Below are positions 24,924-33,055 of a stretch of 64,000 nucleotides of DNA, in pieces (the first letter of the stretch is position 1; each line of letters opens with the position of its first letter). The position numbers and the translations under genes are program-made. The notes under the pieces are model-generated. The model ran no database searches, had not been told where the DNA came from, and saw only the letters and a program-made list of their open reading frames with translations. This DNA is from JADGRA01 sp052143535 (lineage in GTDB: Bacteria > Myxococcota > Myxococcia > Myxococcales > Myxococcaceae), in the NCBI GenBank assembly GCA_052143535.1, contig JBKQSS010000080.1:55960-119959 (forward strand), given 5' to 3'.

Positions 24924-26876
24924 ATGGCGTTTTGGCGGTGGGCCCGGCGCGGGTTGGGGCCGGCATTGGGGATGGCCTCCTTGGCCTGGGGACAGTCGTC
25001 CTCGGAGCCCCTCTTGCTCGCTCCGGTGACGGTGCCGTTGCCGCCCGCGCCTCCGGCTCCGGAGTCACCCGCTCAGCGGGACCCCACCGGCCAGACTTCG
25101 GTGGTGGACCTGGCCGGCCGCCGCGCCGAAGTGCTGTCCACCGGCGCACTTTTGTCCGAGGTCCCAGGCGCGGTGGTGAACAGCTCCGGAGGCCTTGGCC
25201 AGAGCGAGAGCATTTCCCTCCGAGGAGCCCCCAACACCGGGGTGCTGGTGATGATGGACGGAATTCCCCTCAACGGCCCCGGGGACATCGCCGACGTCAG
25301 CCTCGTCCCCCCGGCCATTCTCGAGCGGGCCGAAGTGCTGCGCGGCAGTAGCAGCGCCAGCTACGGGCCGCTGGCCTTGGGCGGCGTCGTCAACCTCGTC
25401 ACCCGGCGGGCCGCCGAGCTTCCGCCCTTCTTCGGGGACTTCACCGCGGGCAGCTTCGGCACCTACCGCGGCAGTCTCGGGGTGGCTGGCCCCGCCTTGG
25501 GCGGCACCGGGCTCCTCGTCGTGCACGGGGCGCACTCCGACGGTGACTTCTCCTACACCTACCAGCCCCTGGTGGCTGACCCGGGCGCTGCCGGCCAGCA
25601 GCTGGTGCGCAACAACAACCAATCCACCTCCGGCGGGGGGCTGCTGAAGGACGGCTGGGAGCTGTCCCGCTGGACGCTGGACGCGCTGTTGGAGGGGGAC
25701 GTGCTGTCCCGAGGGCTGGCCGGCACGGAGGACAACCCGACGCCCGACGCCGAGCAAAGCACCTCCCGGCTGCTGGCCTCTGTCCGGGCCCAACACGCCT
25801 TCTCCAATGGCTTGGCGCTGGCGCTGCGCGTGGACGCGCGTCGGACGACGGACAACCTCACCGGGGGCACCTTTGGCACCGGCCAGTACGACCGGCTGTG
25901 GCAGGCGGGGGCCACCGCCGACGCCTCCTGGACGCTCGGAGCCCACGCCGTCGCAGCCACCGCGTCCTTGGGTTTTGCCGACGTGCACGCCACCGGGGGC
26001 TCGCCCGCCTGGGCCCTCACCTCGCTCAGCCTCAAGGACGAGTGGCTACTGTGGCAGGGGCGCGCCTCGGTGGTGGGAATCCTCGGGCTCGACCAAGCTG
26101 GCCCCTTTGCGGCTGCCTCTCCCAAGCTGGGCGCCTCGGTGACGCTCCCCGCGGGCTTCTCGCTGCGGGCCAACGCCGGCTATGGCTTTCGCCCGCCCTC
26201 CTTTCAGGAGCTGTACCTCCCCACCGGGACACTGGGCGTCAACCCCAACCTTCAGCCCGAACGCAGCTTCTCCGTGGACGGAGCCGTCCTCTACGCAAAC
26301 CGCTGGGCCACCGCCAGCGTGGGTGCCTTTTGGACGCGCTACCAGGACCTCATTACGTACGAGTACTACCCGCCCTTCTTCGCCCGGCCGGAAAACATCA
26401 GCGTGGCCGACGCCTCGGGGATGGAGGCCGAGGCGCGCCTGCGGCCCTGGCCTTGGCTCGACGTAATGGGGGCGTACACGCTTCAGCAGACAGAGAACCT
26501 CCGCGACGTCGCGCCCTACTTCGGCAAGCCTCTGCCCTACCGCCCCGCGCAGCTCGGCTCGGCGCGGCTCGCGGCCGGCCCGGAGTGGCTGCAGGTGCGG
26601 CTGGAGGTGCAAGGGCGCTCCTCGGTGACAGTGAATCGCGCCGCCGTCCTCATCCTGCCCGGGCACGTCTTCGTGGGAGCCGGCATCGACGTCATGGCGT
26701 GGAATTCTGCCCAGGGGCGGCTCACCGCCTCGGTGCAGCTGAGCAACATCTTCAACGTCCAGGGGCAGGACTTGGACGGCTACCCGCTGCCAGGTCGCGC
26801 AGTCTTCGCGACGCTCGCGCTCGCCCTGGGCGAGCCGGCAGCTAAAACGGCAGCTGAAGGGGAGGCACCGCGGTGA
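24924..26876 (+). CDS. btuB: TonB-dependent vitamin B12 receptor, BtuB-like
   Basis: 650-residue outer-membrane receptor. A signal peptide ends near AWGQSS, a Pro-rich stretch follows, and a plug domain occupies about 55-165 (LSEVPGAVVNSSGGLGQSES, ISLRGAPNTGVLVMMDGIP, VLRGSSSASYGPLALGGVVN). The rest is a 22-strand-type barrel with FRPPSFQELYLP. Assignment to cobalamin rests on the riboswitch upstream and the BtuFCD genes downstream. ATG 24924 is preferred over the upstream GTG 24882 because of GGGAGG at 24907-24912 and a better signal peptide. Unusually, a charged tail (PAAKTAAEGEAPR) follows the last strand instead of a terminal aromatic residue. The stop touches the start of the next gene. 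Confidence 0.93.
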   Translation: MAFWRWARRGLGPALGMASLAWGQSSSEPLLLAPVTVPLPPAPPAPESPAQRDPTGQTSVVDLAGRRAEVLSTGALLSEVPGAVVNSSGGLGQSESISLRGAPNTGVLVMMDGIPLNGPGDIADVSLVPPAILERAEVLRGSSSASYGPLALGGVVNLVTRRAAELPPFFGDFTAGSFGTYRGSLGVAGPALGGTGLLVVHGAHSDGDFSYTYQPLVADPGAAGQQLVRNNNQSTSGGGLLKDGWELSRWTLDALLEGDVLSRGLAGTEDNPTPDAEQSTSRLLASVRAQHAFSNGLALALRVDARRTTDNLTGGTFGTGQYDRLWQAGATADASWTLGAHAVAATASLGFADVHATGGSPAWALTSLSLKDEWLLWQGRASVVGILGLDQAGPFAAASPKLGASVTLPAGFSLRANAGYGFRPPSFQELYLPTGTLGVNPNLQPERSFSVDGAVLYANRWATASVGAFWTRYQDLITYEYYPPFFARPENISVADASGMEAEARLRPWPWLDVMGAYTLQQTENLRDVAPYFGKPLPYRPAQLGSARLAAGPEWLQVRLEVQGRSSVTVNRAAVLILPGHVFVGAGIDVMAWNSAQGRLTASVQLSNIFNVQGQDLDGYPLPGRAVFATLALALGEPAAKTAAEGEAPR

Positions 26877-28609
26877 TGGACAAGCGAAGCAGTGTGCTGG
26901 CCTTGACGGTGGTGGGATTGGTTTCCGGGCTGGCTCTTCCGGGGTGTCTCGAGTCGAGCACGCTGGTGTGCATGGGAGGCACCGTCCAGTGCAACGTGAC
27001 GTGCGTCTACCTCAATGCGGACCCGGACAATTGCGGGGCTTGCGGCAACGCCTGTCAGCCCCGCGCGGTGTGCGTGCCGATTGGGGACGGCGGCCTGGGG
27101 CAATGCGAGTGTCCGCAGGGTATCCCGCTCGCGGACGGCGGCACCACCATCCTGCTTTGCAATGGAACCTGCACCGACATCACCACCGACCCGAGGAACT
27201 GCGGCGGTTGCGCCGGTGCTGGCGGCACGGTGTGCGGGAATGGCCTGGTGTGTGCGCCCAACGACGCTGGCGGGGGAATCTGCGAGGCGAATTGCGGCTC
27301 GGCTGTGGAGTGCAATGGCTCCTGCGTCGCGCTCGACACCGACAACAACAACTGCGGCGCCTGCGGAAATGTCTGCGCGCAGGGCTACAGCTGTCACCCG
27401 ACGCCAAGTGGCACGCCGGCTGGCGCGTGCCTGCCGGACTTGGTGGTGGCGTGCAACGGCACCCCTGGCTCGGTGGCCCCACTCTTTGACAGCGCCGTTC
27501 AGCCCGTCGCCGGGCCGGGCGTTCCGGCCGGGACGTTGCCTGGCGGGCTGGGCCTGCTCGGCACCGGGCTGTTGGTTGCCGACGACAGCGTCCTCACCGA
27601 GCTGGCTCTTCAAAATCTGGCCCTGGTGGCGCCGGAGTCGCCGCCGTTGGGTTCTGGGCCGGATTTCCTCGAGGTGGACAGCCGCTCGGACGCCGGCTCC
27701 TGGGTGTACGTCGTCAACGGGACGGGCAATACGCTGAGCATTCTCAGCGGGCCGCCGGCCGCCAATGCCCAGGTGCTGCTACCCGACGGCGGCGTCCAGG
27801 GCCTCGGGCTGCTCAACGCCGACGGCGGCTATGCCTTCGGCCAAAACACCTTTCCCGAGCCGTACGCACGGGTGGGCAACCAAATTTACGTGCCGCTTTA
27901 CGGTGGCGAGTCGGCCGCCACCGCAAGCGCGGGCGGGACGGTGGTGCTCCTCGACCTCACCAACCCGACTGTCCCGGTGCCAGTCGGGACGTACGACTTG
28001 AATGGCATCGCGCTGCAGACGTTTGACGGCGGCGTGTCCTTCCCCCGGCCCAGCCAGGCCTTCTTTCACAATGGCTTCGTCTACGTGGTGCTCAACAACC
28101 TCGACATCAACTACGACTCCGCTGGGCCTTCGCTGCTGGTGAAAATCGACCCCACTCAGCCGCCTGACGCTGGCGTCGGCTCCATCTCCCAACTGGTCAC
28201 GCTGGACGCCGGGGTGTGCCTCAACGCGGTGTCCATGGCGGAGAGCGAAGGGCGCCTGTTGGTGTCCTGCGCTGGGCAGGCAGTCTTCGACCCGGTCACC
28301 TTCGCCACTCTGGCCGTGAACGAGTCGGCGGTACTGCTGCTCGACGTCAACGACACCCTGCTCGCGTCCTGGTCCCCGCAGTGTCCGGATGCCGGGCCGG
28401 CCTGCACTCCGCCCATCGCCGGACCGCTGACGCAGCTCAACGGCCGGGCTTACGTTGGAGACTCGAGCTCGGGCCGTGTCTTCGTCCTCAACGTGACCGA
28501 TGACGGGCAGCTCACCGAGTTGGTGGGCTACGGCCCGGACGGCGGGTTGCCGCTCCAGCCCTGCCCGGCCGGAATCTCCAGCGTCTCGGACATTCTCAGC
28601 ATCCCGTGA
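26876..28609 (+). CDS. Cys-rich lipoprotein with probable beta-propeller, in B12 operon
   Basis: 577 residues. The lipoprotein signal ends at LPGC (Cys24). Residues 33-190 are very cysteine-rich with three repeats built on NCGxC (DPDNCGACGNAC, DPRNCGGCAGAGG, DNNNCGACGNVC), a module seen in myxobacterial surface proteins. From about 200 to the end the sequence has repeated strand-rich units (GSWVYVVNGTGNTLSILSG, ARVGNQIYVPLYGG, GFVYVVLNNLDI, EGRLLVSCAGQ, LNGRAYVGDSSSGRVFVLNV) typical of a YncE-like beta-propeller. It sits between btuB and btuF. Bacteroides BtuG, a propeller lipoprotein beside BtuB, binds B12 at the surface; similar use here is my inference. ATG 26876 overlaps the btuB TGA; GTG 26873 is the alternative. 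Confidence 0.85.
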   Translation: MDKRSSVLALTVVGLVSGLALPGCLESSTLVCMGGTVQCNVTCVYLNADPDNCGACGNACQPRAVCVPIGDGGLGQCECPQGIPLADGGTTILLCNGTCTDITTDPRNCGGCAGAGGTVCGNGLVCAPNDAGGGICEANCGSAVECNGSCVALDTDNNNCGACGNVCAQGYSCHPTPSGTPAGACLPDLVVACNGTPGSVAPLFDSAVQPVAGPGVPAGTLPGGLGLLGTGLLVADDSVLTELALQNLALVAPESPPLGSGPDFLEVDSRSDAGSWVYVVNGTGNTLSILSGPPAANAQVLLPDGGVQGLGLLNADGGYAFGQNTFPEPYARVGNQIYVPLYGGESAATASAGGTVVLLDLTNPTVPVPVGTYDLNGIALQTFDGGVSFPRPSQAFFHNGFVYVVLNNLDINYDSAGPSLLVKIDPTQPPDAGVGSISQLVTLDAGVCLNAVSMAESEGRLLVSCAGQAVFDPVTFATLAVNESAVLLLDVNDTLLASWSPQCPDAGPACTPPIAGPLTQLNGRAYVGDSSSGRVFVLNVTDDGQLTELVGYGPDGGLPLQPCPAGISSVSDILSIP

Positions 28610-29460
28610 GTCGAGCTGTCGCACTGCTTGCGCTTGGCCTCCTCGGCGCGGGCTCCTCGCAGCCGGCTGGCGTGCAGACGCTGGGGCCGCCGGCCCCAAA
28701 GGTGGTGCACCGGGTGGTGACGCTGGCCCCTTCGCTGACCGACGCCGTGCTGGCGCTGGGGGCGGCGGACGTCCTGGTGGGCGTCTCGCGCTTCGACGAG
28801 CGCCCTGAGGTGCGCACCCTGCCGCGGGTGGGGGGCTTCGTGGACCCGAGCGTCGAGGCGGTGGCGGCGCTGAGGCCGGACTTGGTGCTGGTGCAGCCCG
28901 GCCCGGGAAACCGGGGCCCGGTACAGGCGCTGGCCTCCTTGGGCATCAGCATTCTCGCCCTGCGCCTCTCCAGCGTGGACGACGTGGTGGCGGGGCTGCA
29001 GGCCACCGCCGCGGCGCTGGGACGGCCGCAGCAAGGGGACGTCCTGGTGCAGGCGCTCGAGGCGGCGCGCGCCCAAGTCCGCGCGCGCGCCCGCGGGCTG
29101 AAGGCGGTGCGCGTCCTTTTTGCCTATGGGTTTGAGCCTCTGGTGGTGGCCGGCCCAGGAAGCTTCGCCGACGAGTTGCTCCGAGACGCAGGCGGCACCA
29201 ACGTGTCGGCGGGCGCGGGACGGGCCTACCCCGTCTGGTCGGTGGAACGCGCCCTCGAGGCTCGTCCCGAGGTGGTGCTGGACGCCTCCGACGGTGCGGC
29301 CGGCAGGGACACCTTGCAGGCGTTGCCCGGACTCCAGGAGGCGCGCTGGGTGCGGCTGCCCTCGCCGGCGCTGTTGCACCCGGGGCCGGCCCTCGGGCTG
29401 GGGCTGGCTGAGCTCTTCGAGGCAATTCACCCCGAGGCGGTGCCGGAGGCCGGCCGGTGA
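28606..29460 (+). CDS. btuF: Cobalamin ABC transporter substrate-binding protein
   Basis: 284 residues. The N-terminal signal sequence (SRAVALLALGLLGAGSSQ) directs it to the periplasm. The class III binding-protein fold is visible in VVTLAPSLTDAVLALGAAD, LPRVGGFVDPSVEAVAALRPDLVLV and the C-lobe DELLRDAGGTNVSAG. It should bind cobalamin released by the receptor and deliver it to BtuCD. The substrate is inferred from the operon and riboswitch; by sequence alone a siderophore-type ligand could not be excluded. GTG 28606 overlaps the stop of the propeller gene (GTGA), and its own stop overlaps btuC in the same way, pointing to coupled translation. Confidence 0.9.
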   Translation: MSRAVALLALGLLGAGSSQPAGVQTLGPPAPKVVHRVVTLAPSLTDAVLALGAADVLVGVSRFDERPEVRTLPRVGGFVDPSVEAVAALRPDLVLVQPGPGNRGPVQALASLGISILALRLSSVDDVVAGLQATAAALGRPQQGDVLVQALEAARAQVRARARGLKAVRVLFAYGFEPLVVAGPGSFADELLRDAGGTNVSAGAGRAYPVWSVERALEARPEVVLDASDGAAGRDTLQALPGLQEARWVRLPSPALLHPGPALGLGLAELFEAIHPEAVPEAGR

Positions 29461-30488
29461 GCGGCGCCGCCCTGGCCCCACGCTCGTGGTTGGCGGTTGA
29501 GCTGCGCTTTTCCGCGGGGCGGGCCACTGCCATTCTCTCGCTGCTGGCGGTTGGAGCCCTGGCCGCGGTCCTTGTCTCGGCCGTCCTCGGCGAGTACCCG
29601 TTGTCCCTCAGCCGGGCCTTGTCGGCGCCCACCTCGGTCGACGCCACAGTGCTGTGGCGGCTGCGCGTGCCCCGGGCCCTGCTTGGCGCGCTGGTGGGTG
29701 CGGCGCTGGCCGCCAGCGGCAGCGCCCTGCAGGGGTTGCTCAAGAATCCCCTCGCCGACCCCTTCATTCTCGGCGTCTCCGGCGGGGCTGCACTTGGAGC
29801 CACCGTCGCGCTGGCGGTGGGGCTGACGGCGTTTATGGGTCCCTCGGTATTTGCCTTCCTCGGCTCGTTGGCCGCCATGGCGCTGGTGCTGGCGGTGGGG
29901 CGCTCGCGCCGCTCGCCCTACGCGGCGTTGCTGACGGGGGTCGTCTTCAACGCCTTCGCGGCGGCCGCCATCACTTGCATCAAAACGCTCGTCTCACCGG
30001 ACAGGGTGGGGGAAATTCTTTACTGGCTGGCGGGAAGCCTCGGCTACCAGCCGCCGCGGACACTGGCCGGAGCAGCGCTGTTGCAAATGGTGTGTCTGGG
30101 CGTGCTGTGGCGGCAGTCCGGACGCCTCAACCTTCTCTCGCTGGGTGACGAGGAGGCGGCCTCTCTGGGGGTGCGGGTGCAGCGCACGCGCACGGTGGTG
30201 CTGTTGGCGGCCTCCCTCAGCGTGGCCGGCGCGGTGGCCCTCTCCGGGTTGGTGGGTTTCGTCGGCCTCATCGTCCCCCACCTGTTGCGGCTTTTGTTGG
30301 GGCCGGACCAACGGCTTCTCGTCCCGGCCAGCGCCCTCGCCGGCGCAGGCTTTCTCGCCCTCTCGGACCTCCTCACCCGGCTGTTGTTTCCGCTGTTTCA
30401 CGCCGAGCTCCCGGTGGGCGTGGTGACGGCGGTGTTGGGCGGGCCCCTCTTCCTCTTCCTCCTGCAGCGCGGGCAGACGCAGCCGTGA
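29457..30488 (+). CDS. btuC: Cobalamin ABC transporter permease
   Basis: 343-residue inner-membrane permease of the FecCD/BtuC family with about ten hydrophobic segments. Typical family sequences are RLRVPRALLGALVGAALAAS, GSALQGLLKNPLADPFILG, and near the C-terminus SGLVGFVGLIVPHLLRLLLG followed by GPDQRLLVPASAL. Two copies would form the channel for cobalamin, powered by BtuD. The GTG start overlaps the btuF stop and the stop overlaps btuD (GTGA both times). The length is normal for the family and nothing seems missing. Confidence 0.94.
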   Translation: MSGAALAPRSWLAVELRFSAGRATAILSLLAVGALAAVLVSAVLGEYPLSLSRALSAPTSVDATVLWRLRVPRALLGALVGAALAASGSALQGLLKNPLADPFILGVSGGAALGATVALAVGLTAFMGPSVFAFLGSLAAMALVLAVGRSRRSPYAALLTGVVFNAFAAAAITCIKTLVSPDRVGEILYWLAGSLGYQPPRTLAGAALLQMVCLGVLWRQSGRLNLLSLGDEEAASLGVRVQRTRTVVLLAASLSVAGAVALSGLVGFVGLIVPHLLRLLLGPDQRLLVPASALAGAGFLALSDLLTRLLFPLFHAELPVGVVTAVLGGPLFLFLLQRGQTQP

Positions 30489-31264
30489 GTGCCTTGTTGA
30501 CGGCTCGCGGACTGGCCGTTGGCTACGGCGGGGTGCGGGTGGCCTCCGGCATCACCTTCGAGGTGTCCAAGGGCACACTGTGGGCCCTGTTGGGCCCCAA
30601 CGGCGCCGGGAAAAGCACCCTTTTGCGGACCGCGCTGGGCTGGCTTCCGCCGTTGGAAGGCGACGTCCTCCTCTTCGGGCGGAGCGCGGCCCGTTGGGAG
30701 CGCCCGCTGCTGTCGCGCCGGGTGGCCTGGGTGCCGCAGACGTTTGAGGCCGACGCCGGCTTCACCGGGCTGGAACTCGTCCTCATGGGCCGCTCACCGC
30801 ACCTCGGGGCCTGGGGCGTGCCCTCCGAGCGGGACGTGGCGCTGGCCCGTGCGGCGCTGGAGGAGCTCGGCATCGCCCACCTCGCCCGACGTCGCGCGGG
30901 CGAGCTCTCCGGCGGAGAGAAGCGGCTTTTGCTGTTGGCCCGAGCCCTGGCCCAAAGCCCAGAGTTGCTGCTCCTCGACGAGCCCACCGCCTTCCTCGAC
31001 TTGCGCCACCAGGTGCAGGTGTTGCAACGCGTCCGGGCCCGGGTGGACGCGGGGCTGGCCGCGGTGGCCGTGCTGCATGACGCCAACCTTGCCGCCAGCG
31101 TGGCGGACCACGTCCTCCTCTTGCGCGAGGGCGGCGTGCTGGGCCTCGGGCCGGCGGCCCAATGGCTGTCGGCGGAGAAGCTGGCGGCCCTCTACGGCCT
31201 CCCCATGGTGGAGGCCGTCGCGCCGGACGGGGCCCGCGCTTTCGCGCCGAGGTGGACGCCATGA
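30485..31264 (+). CDS. btuD: Cobalamin ABC transporter ATP-binding protein
   Basis: 259-residue ABC ATPase. Walker A GPNGAGKST is at 37-45, the signature LSGGEKR at 141-147, Walker B LLLLDEP at 161-167, and the switch His at about 198 in VLHDANLA. It is of the FecE/BtuD/HmuV type that energises class II importers for cobalamin, haem or siderophores. Riboswitch control of the operon makes cobalamin the best substrate call. The stop overlaps the ATG of the TonB-like gene (ATGA). Confidence 0.95.
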   Translation: MSALLTARGLAVGYGGVRVASGITFEVSKGTLWALLGPNGAGKSTLLRTALGWLPPLEGDVLLFGRSAARWERPLLSRRVAWVPQTFEADAGFTGLELVLMGRSPHLGAWGVPSERDVALARAALEELGIAHLARRRAGELSGGEKRLLLLARALAQSPELLLLDEPTAFLDLRHQVQVLQRVRARVDAGLAAVAVLHDANLAASVADHVLLLREGGVLGLGPAAQWLSAEKLAALYGLPMVEAVAPDGARAFAPRWTP

Positions 31265-31941
31265 GTGGCCAGCCCCGCGTCGGCACGGCCCTCGTCCTCA
31301 GTAGCCTTGCGCACGCGGCCCTCCTCGGCGGCGTGCTGCTGGCCGGGCGCCCGCGCCCAGCCGACCGCCCCCTGGCCGTGCGCCTGGTGCAGTTGGCGAC
31401 GGGCCAGGCGGTGAGTGCCTCCCCCTTGGGGGAGGCGGGCCCGCCTTCGCAGGCCCGGGCGCCGGCCCGCCCAGCGCCGCGAGGCCCGCGCGGGCACACA
31501 CCTGAGGCGGTGGCCATGGAGCCACCGGCCCCCTTGCAGGCACCGGGGGCGTCGGCGCTCCAGGAAGCAGACGCCGCGCCGGGTGCGGCGGTACCAGGAG
31601 GCACGGCGGTGTGGGCGGCGGCCGCGTCCGGGCCGGCTGGGGCGGGCGAGACGTTGGGGGGCGGGGTGGGCACGGTGTCGCTGTTGGGCGAGTTGCACCG
31701 GCGGCTGGCCGAGGCGGCGCGCCGCTGTTACCCAGCGGCCGCCCGCCGCTTTCGACTCCAGGGGCAAGTGCCGGTGCACTTCTGTCTGGACGCGCACGGC
31801 GTGGCCAGCGCGCTCAGCCTCGAGGGCACCACCGGCTCTCCCCTCCTGGACCGCTCCGCACTGGAGTGCGTGGTGCCGGGGGCCTCGCCGCTGCCAGGCC
31901 TCGAGGGGTGCTTCCTCGTCCCGGTGCACTTCGGCAGCTGA
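31261..31941 (+). CDS. TonB-like energy-transducing protein of the B12 operon
   Basis: 226 residues. The true start is ATG 31261, overlapping the btuD stop; the longer frame upstream is btuD in another frame. One N-terminal membrane anchor (TALVLSSLAHAALLGGVLLAG) is followed by an Ala/Pro-rich periplasmic linker. The C-terminal region resembles TonB: LAEAARRCYPAAARRFRLQG, then VPVHFCLDAHG and a final strand FLVPVHFGS. Four cysteines lie in this domain, which is unusual for TonB. It probably contacts the BtuB receptor of the same operon and draws energy from an ExbBD pair. The only ExbBD pair in the window lies at 56.9-58.1 kb. Confidence 0.82.
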   Translation: MSGQPRVGTALVLSSLAHAALLGGVLLAGRPRPADRPLAVRLVQLATGQAVSASPLGEAGPPSQARAPARPAPRGPRGHTPEAVAMEPPAPLQAPGASALQEADAAPGAAVPGGTAVWAAAASGPAGAGETLGGGVGTVSLLGELHRRLAEAARRCYPAAARRFRLQGQVPVHFCLDAHGVASALSLEGTTGSPLLDRSALECVVPGASPLPGLEGCFLVPVHFGS

Positions 31942-31981
31942 GGCGGCCGCGCGCCATGTCTTCGCGGACGCGTTTTTCGTC

Positions 31982-32003
31982 AACCCGCGGCGCGCGGCGG
32001 GTT
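31982..32003 (+). terminator. Hairpin after the B12 operon
   Basis: AACCCGC (31982-31988) pairs with GCGGGTT (31997-32003) around an 8-base GC-rich loop and is followed by one T more. It lies between the end of the B12 operon (31941) and the end of the convergent lipoprotein gene (32029). The other bases of this 87-base gap carry further GC-rich inverted repeats and no gene. Confidence 0.4.
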
Positions 32004-32028
32004 TGGCCGGCCGCGGGGCCGGCGGCCG

Positions 32029-32559
32029 TCACTCGCTTGGCTTCTGGACGGCCGCGGGTTCGGTCAACTCTGCTGCCTTCAACTCGCGCAGCTCGGCGCC
32101 TTGCAGCAGCTTCAACTTGCCCGGGCCACCGGTGCCACGCATGGCGTCTGTGCTGGGGCCGGTGTCCACGCCGTTGATGAAGTAGTGGTCCGAGGGCCGG
32201 TACACCGCGCCCGGCGCCGGTGGGTTGCGCAACTCGTCGGGGGCGTCGAGGTCCGCCTGCGGCAGCGTGCTGCCGGAGCCCGGGCCGCCCAGGCCCTCGG
32301 CGTAGGCCAAGGCCGGCATCCCCAGCTGCAGCTCTTTCGCCTCGTCGTCGTCGACGTCCGAGGTGGTGCCGGACATGCCGCTGCGCTGGTAGCGGCCCGG
32401 TCCGGTGTTGGCCATGTCCAAGCCGGAGGCCGCCATTTCCCGGGCCCGTTGCGTCACTGCCTCGGTATTTCTGGGGGGGGGTGGCTCCGAATACGAGTAG
32501 CAGCCGAGGGCGAGAGCGAGCACTCCGAGGAGGCCAACACGAGGCAGGGCGGGCTTCAT
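32029..32559 (-). CDS. Putative lipoprotein
   Basis: 176 residues from ATG 32559. The signal peptide MKPALPRVGLLGVLALALGC ends in a clear lipobox (LALGC, Cys20). The mature part is hydrophilic and low in structure, with an acidic run (SDVDDDEAKEL), Gly-rich GLGGPGSGSTLP and a C-terminal helix. I recognise no domain. The open frame continues upstream through the HIT gene region, but the lipoprotein signal sets the start. It is convergent with the B12 operon, and the HIT gene lies 91 bases upstream on the same strand. The gap holds GC-rich C runs and no gene. Confidence 0.75.
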   Translation of the reverse strand: MKPALPRVGLLGVLALALGCYSYSEPPPPRNTEAVTQRAREMAASGLDMANTGPGRYQRSGMSGTTSDVDDDEAKELQLGMPALAYAEGLGGPGSGSTLPQADLDAPDELRNPPAPGAVYRPSDHYFINGVDTGPSTDAMRGTGGPGKLKLLQGAELRELKAAELTEPAAVQKPSE

Positions 32560-32650
32560 AGGCGTTGTCTGCCACATAGCCGAGCAGCGGGCTTGCCGGC
32601 CAGTAGCGTTTGTCCCCAAGCCCCCCAAACCCCCCCGGGGAAGGCGCTCC

Positions 32651-33010
32651 TCAGTCCCCGCGCCTCGTGTCGGCGGCGGCGTGGAGAGGCTTTCCGCCGA
32701 GCAGGTGCAGGTGCAGGTGGAAGACGCTCTGGCCGGCGTCGGGGCCGACGTTGGCCACCACCCGGTAGCCTGACTGCTCGATGCCCATCTGCCGGGCGTA
32801 TGTCGCTGCCGCCAGAAGCAGCTGGCCGGCGACTTCGCGGTCCGCCTCGGTGAGGGTGCTGACGCTGATGATGTGGCGCTTCGGGACGAAGAGGACGTGC
32901 ACCGGGGCCACCGGGTAGAGGTCCTCGAAGCCGATGCAGTGCGCGTCTTGGTAGACAAGCTTTGCCGGGATTTTCCCGGCCACGATGTTGCAGAACAGGC
33001 AGTCGGCCAT
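32651..33010 (-). CDS. HIT family nucleotide hydrolase (HinT-like)
   Basis: 119-residue histidine-triad protein. The HIT motif HLHLHLLGG is at 98-106, with the central His acting as nucleophile. The N-terminal CLFCN (residues 4-8) is the cysteine pair seen in many bacterial HIT proteins. HinT enzymes hydrolyse nucleoside phosphoramidates such as aminoacyl-AMP. The length is normal and the ATG at 33010 is the natural start. The glycosyltransferase gene ends about 45 bases upstream on the same strand. Confidence 0.94.
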   Translation of the reverse strand: MADCLFCNIVAGKIPAKLVYQDAHCIGFEDLYPVAPVHVLFVPKRHIISVSTLTEADREVAGQLLLAAATYARQMGIEQSGYRVVANVGPDAGQSVFHLHLHLLGGKPLHAAADTRRGD

Positions 33011-33055
33011 TTTGGCGTCGCTCCTCCGCTTCCCGTGGGGACACTGTAGCGGCGC

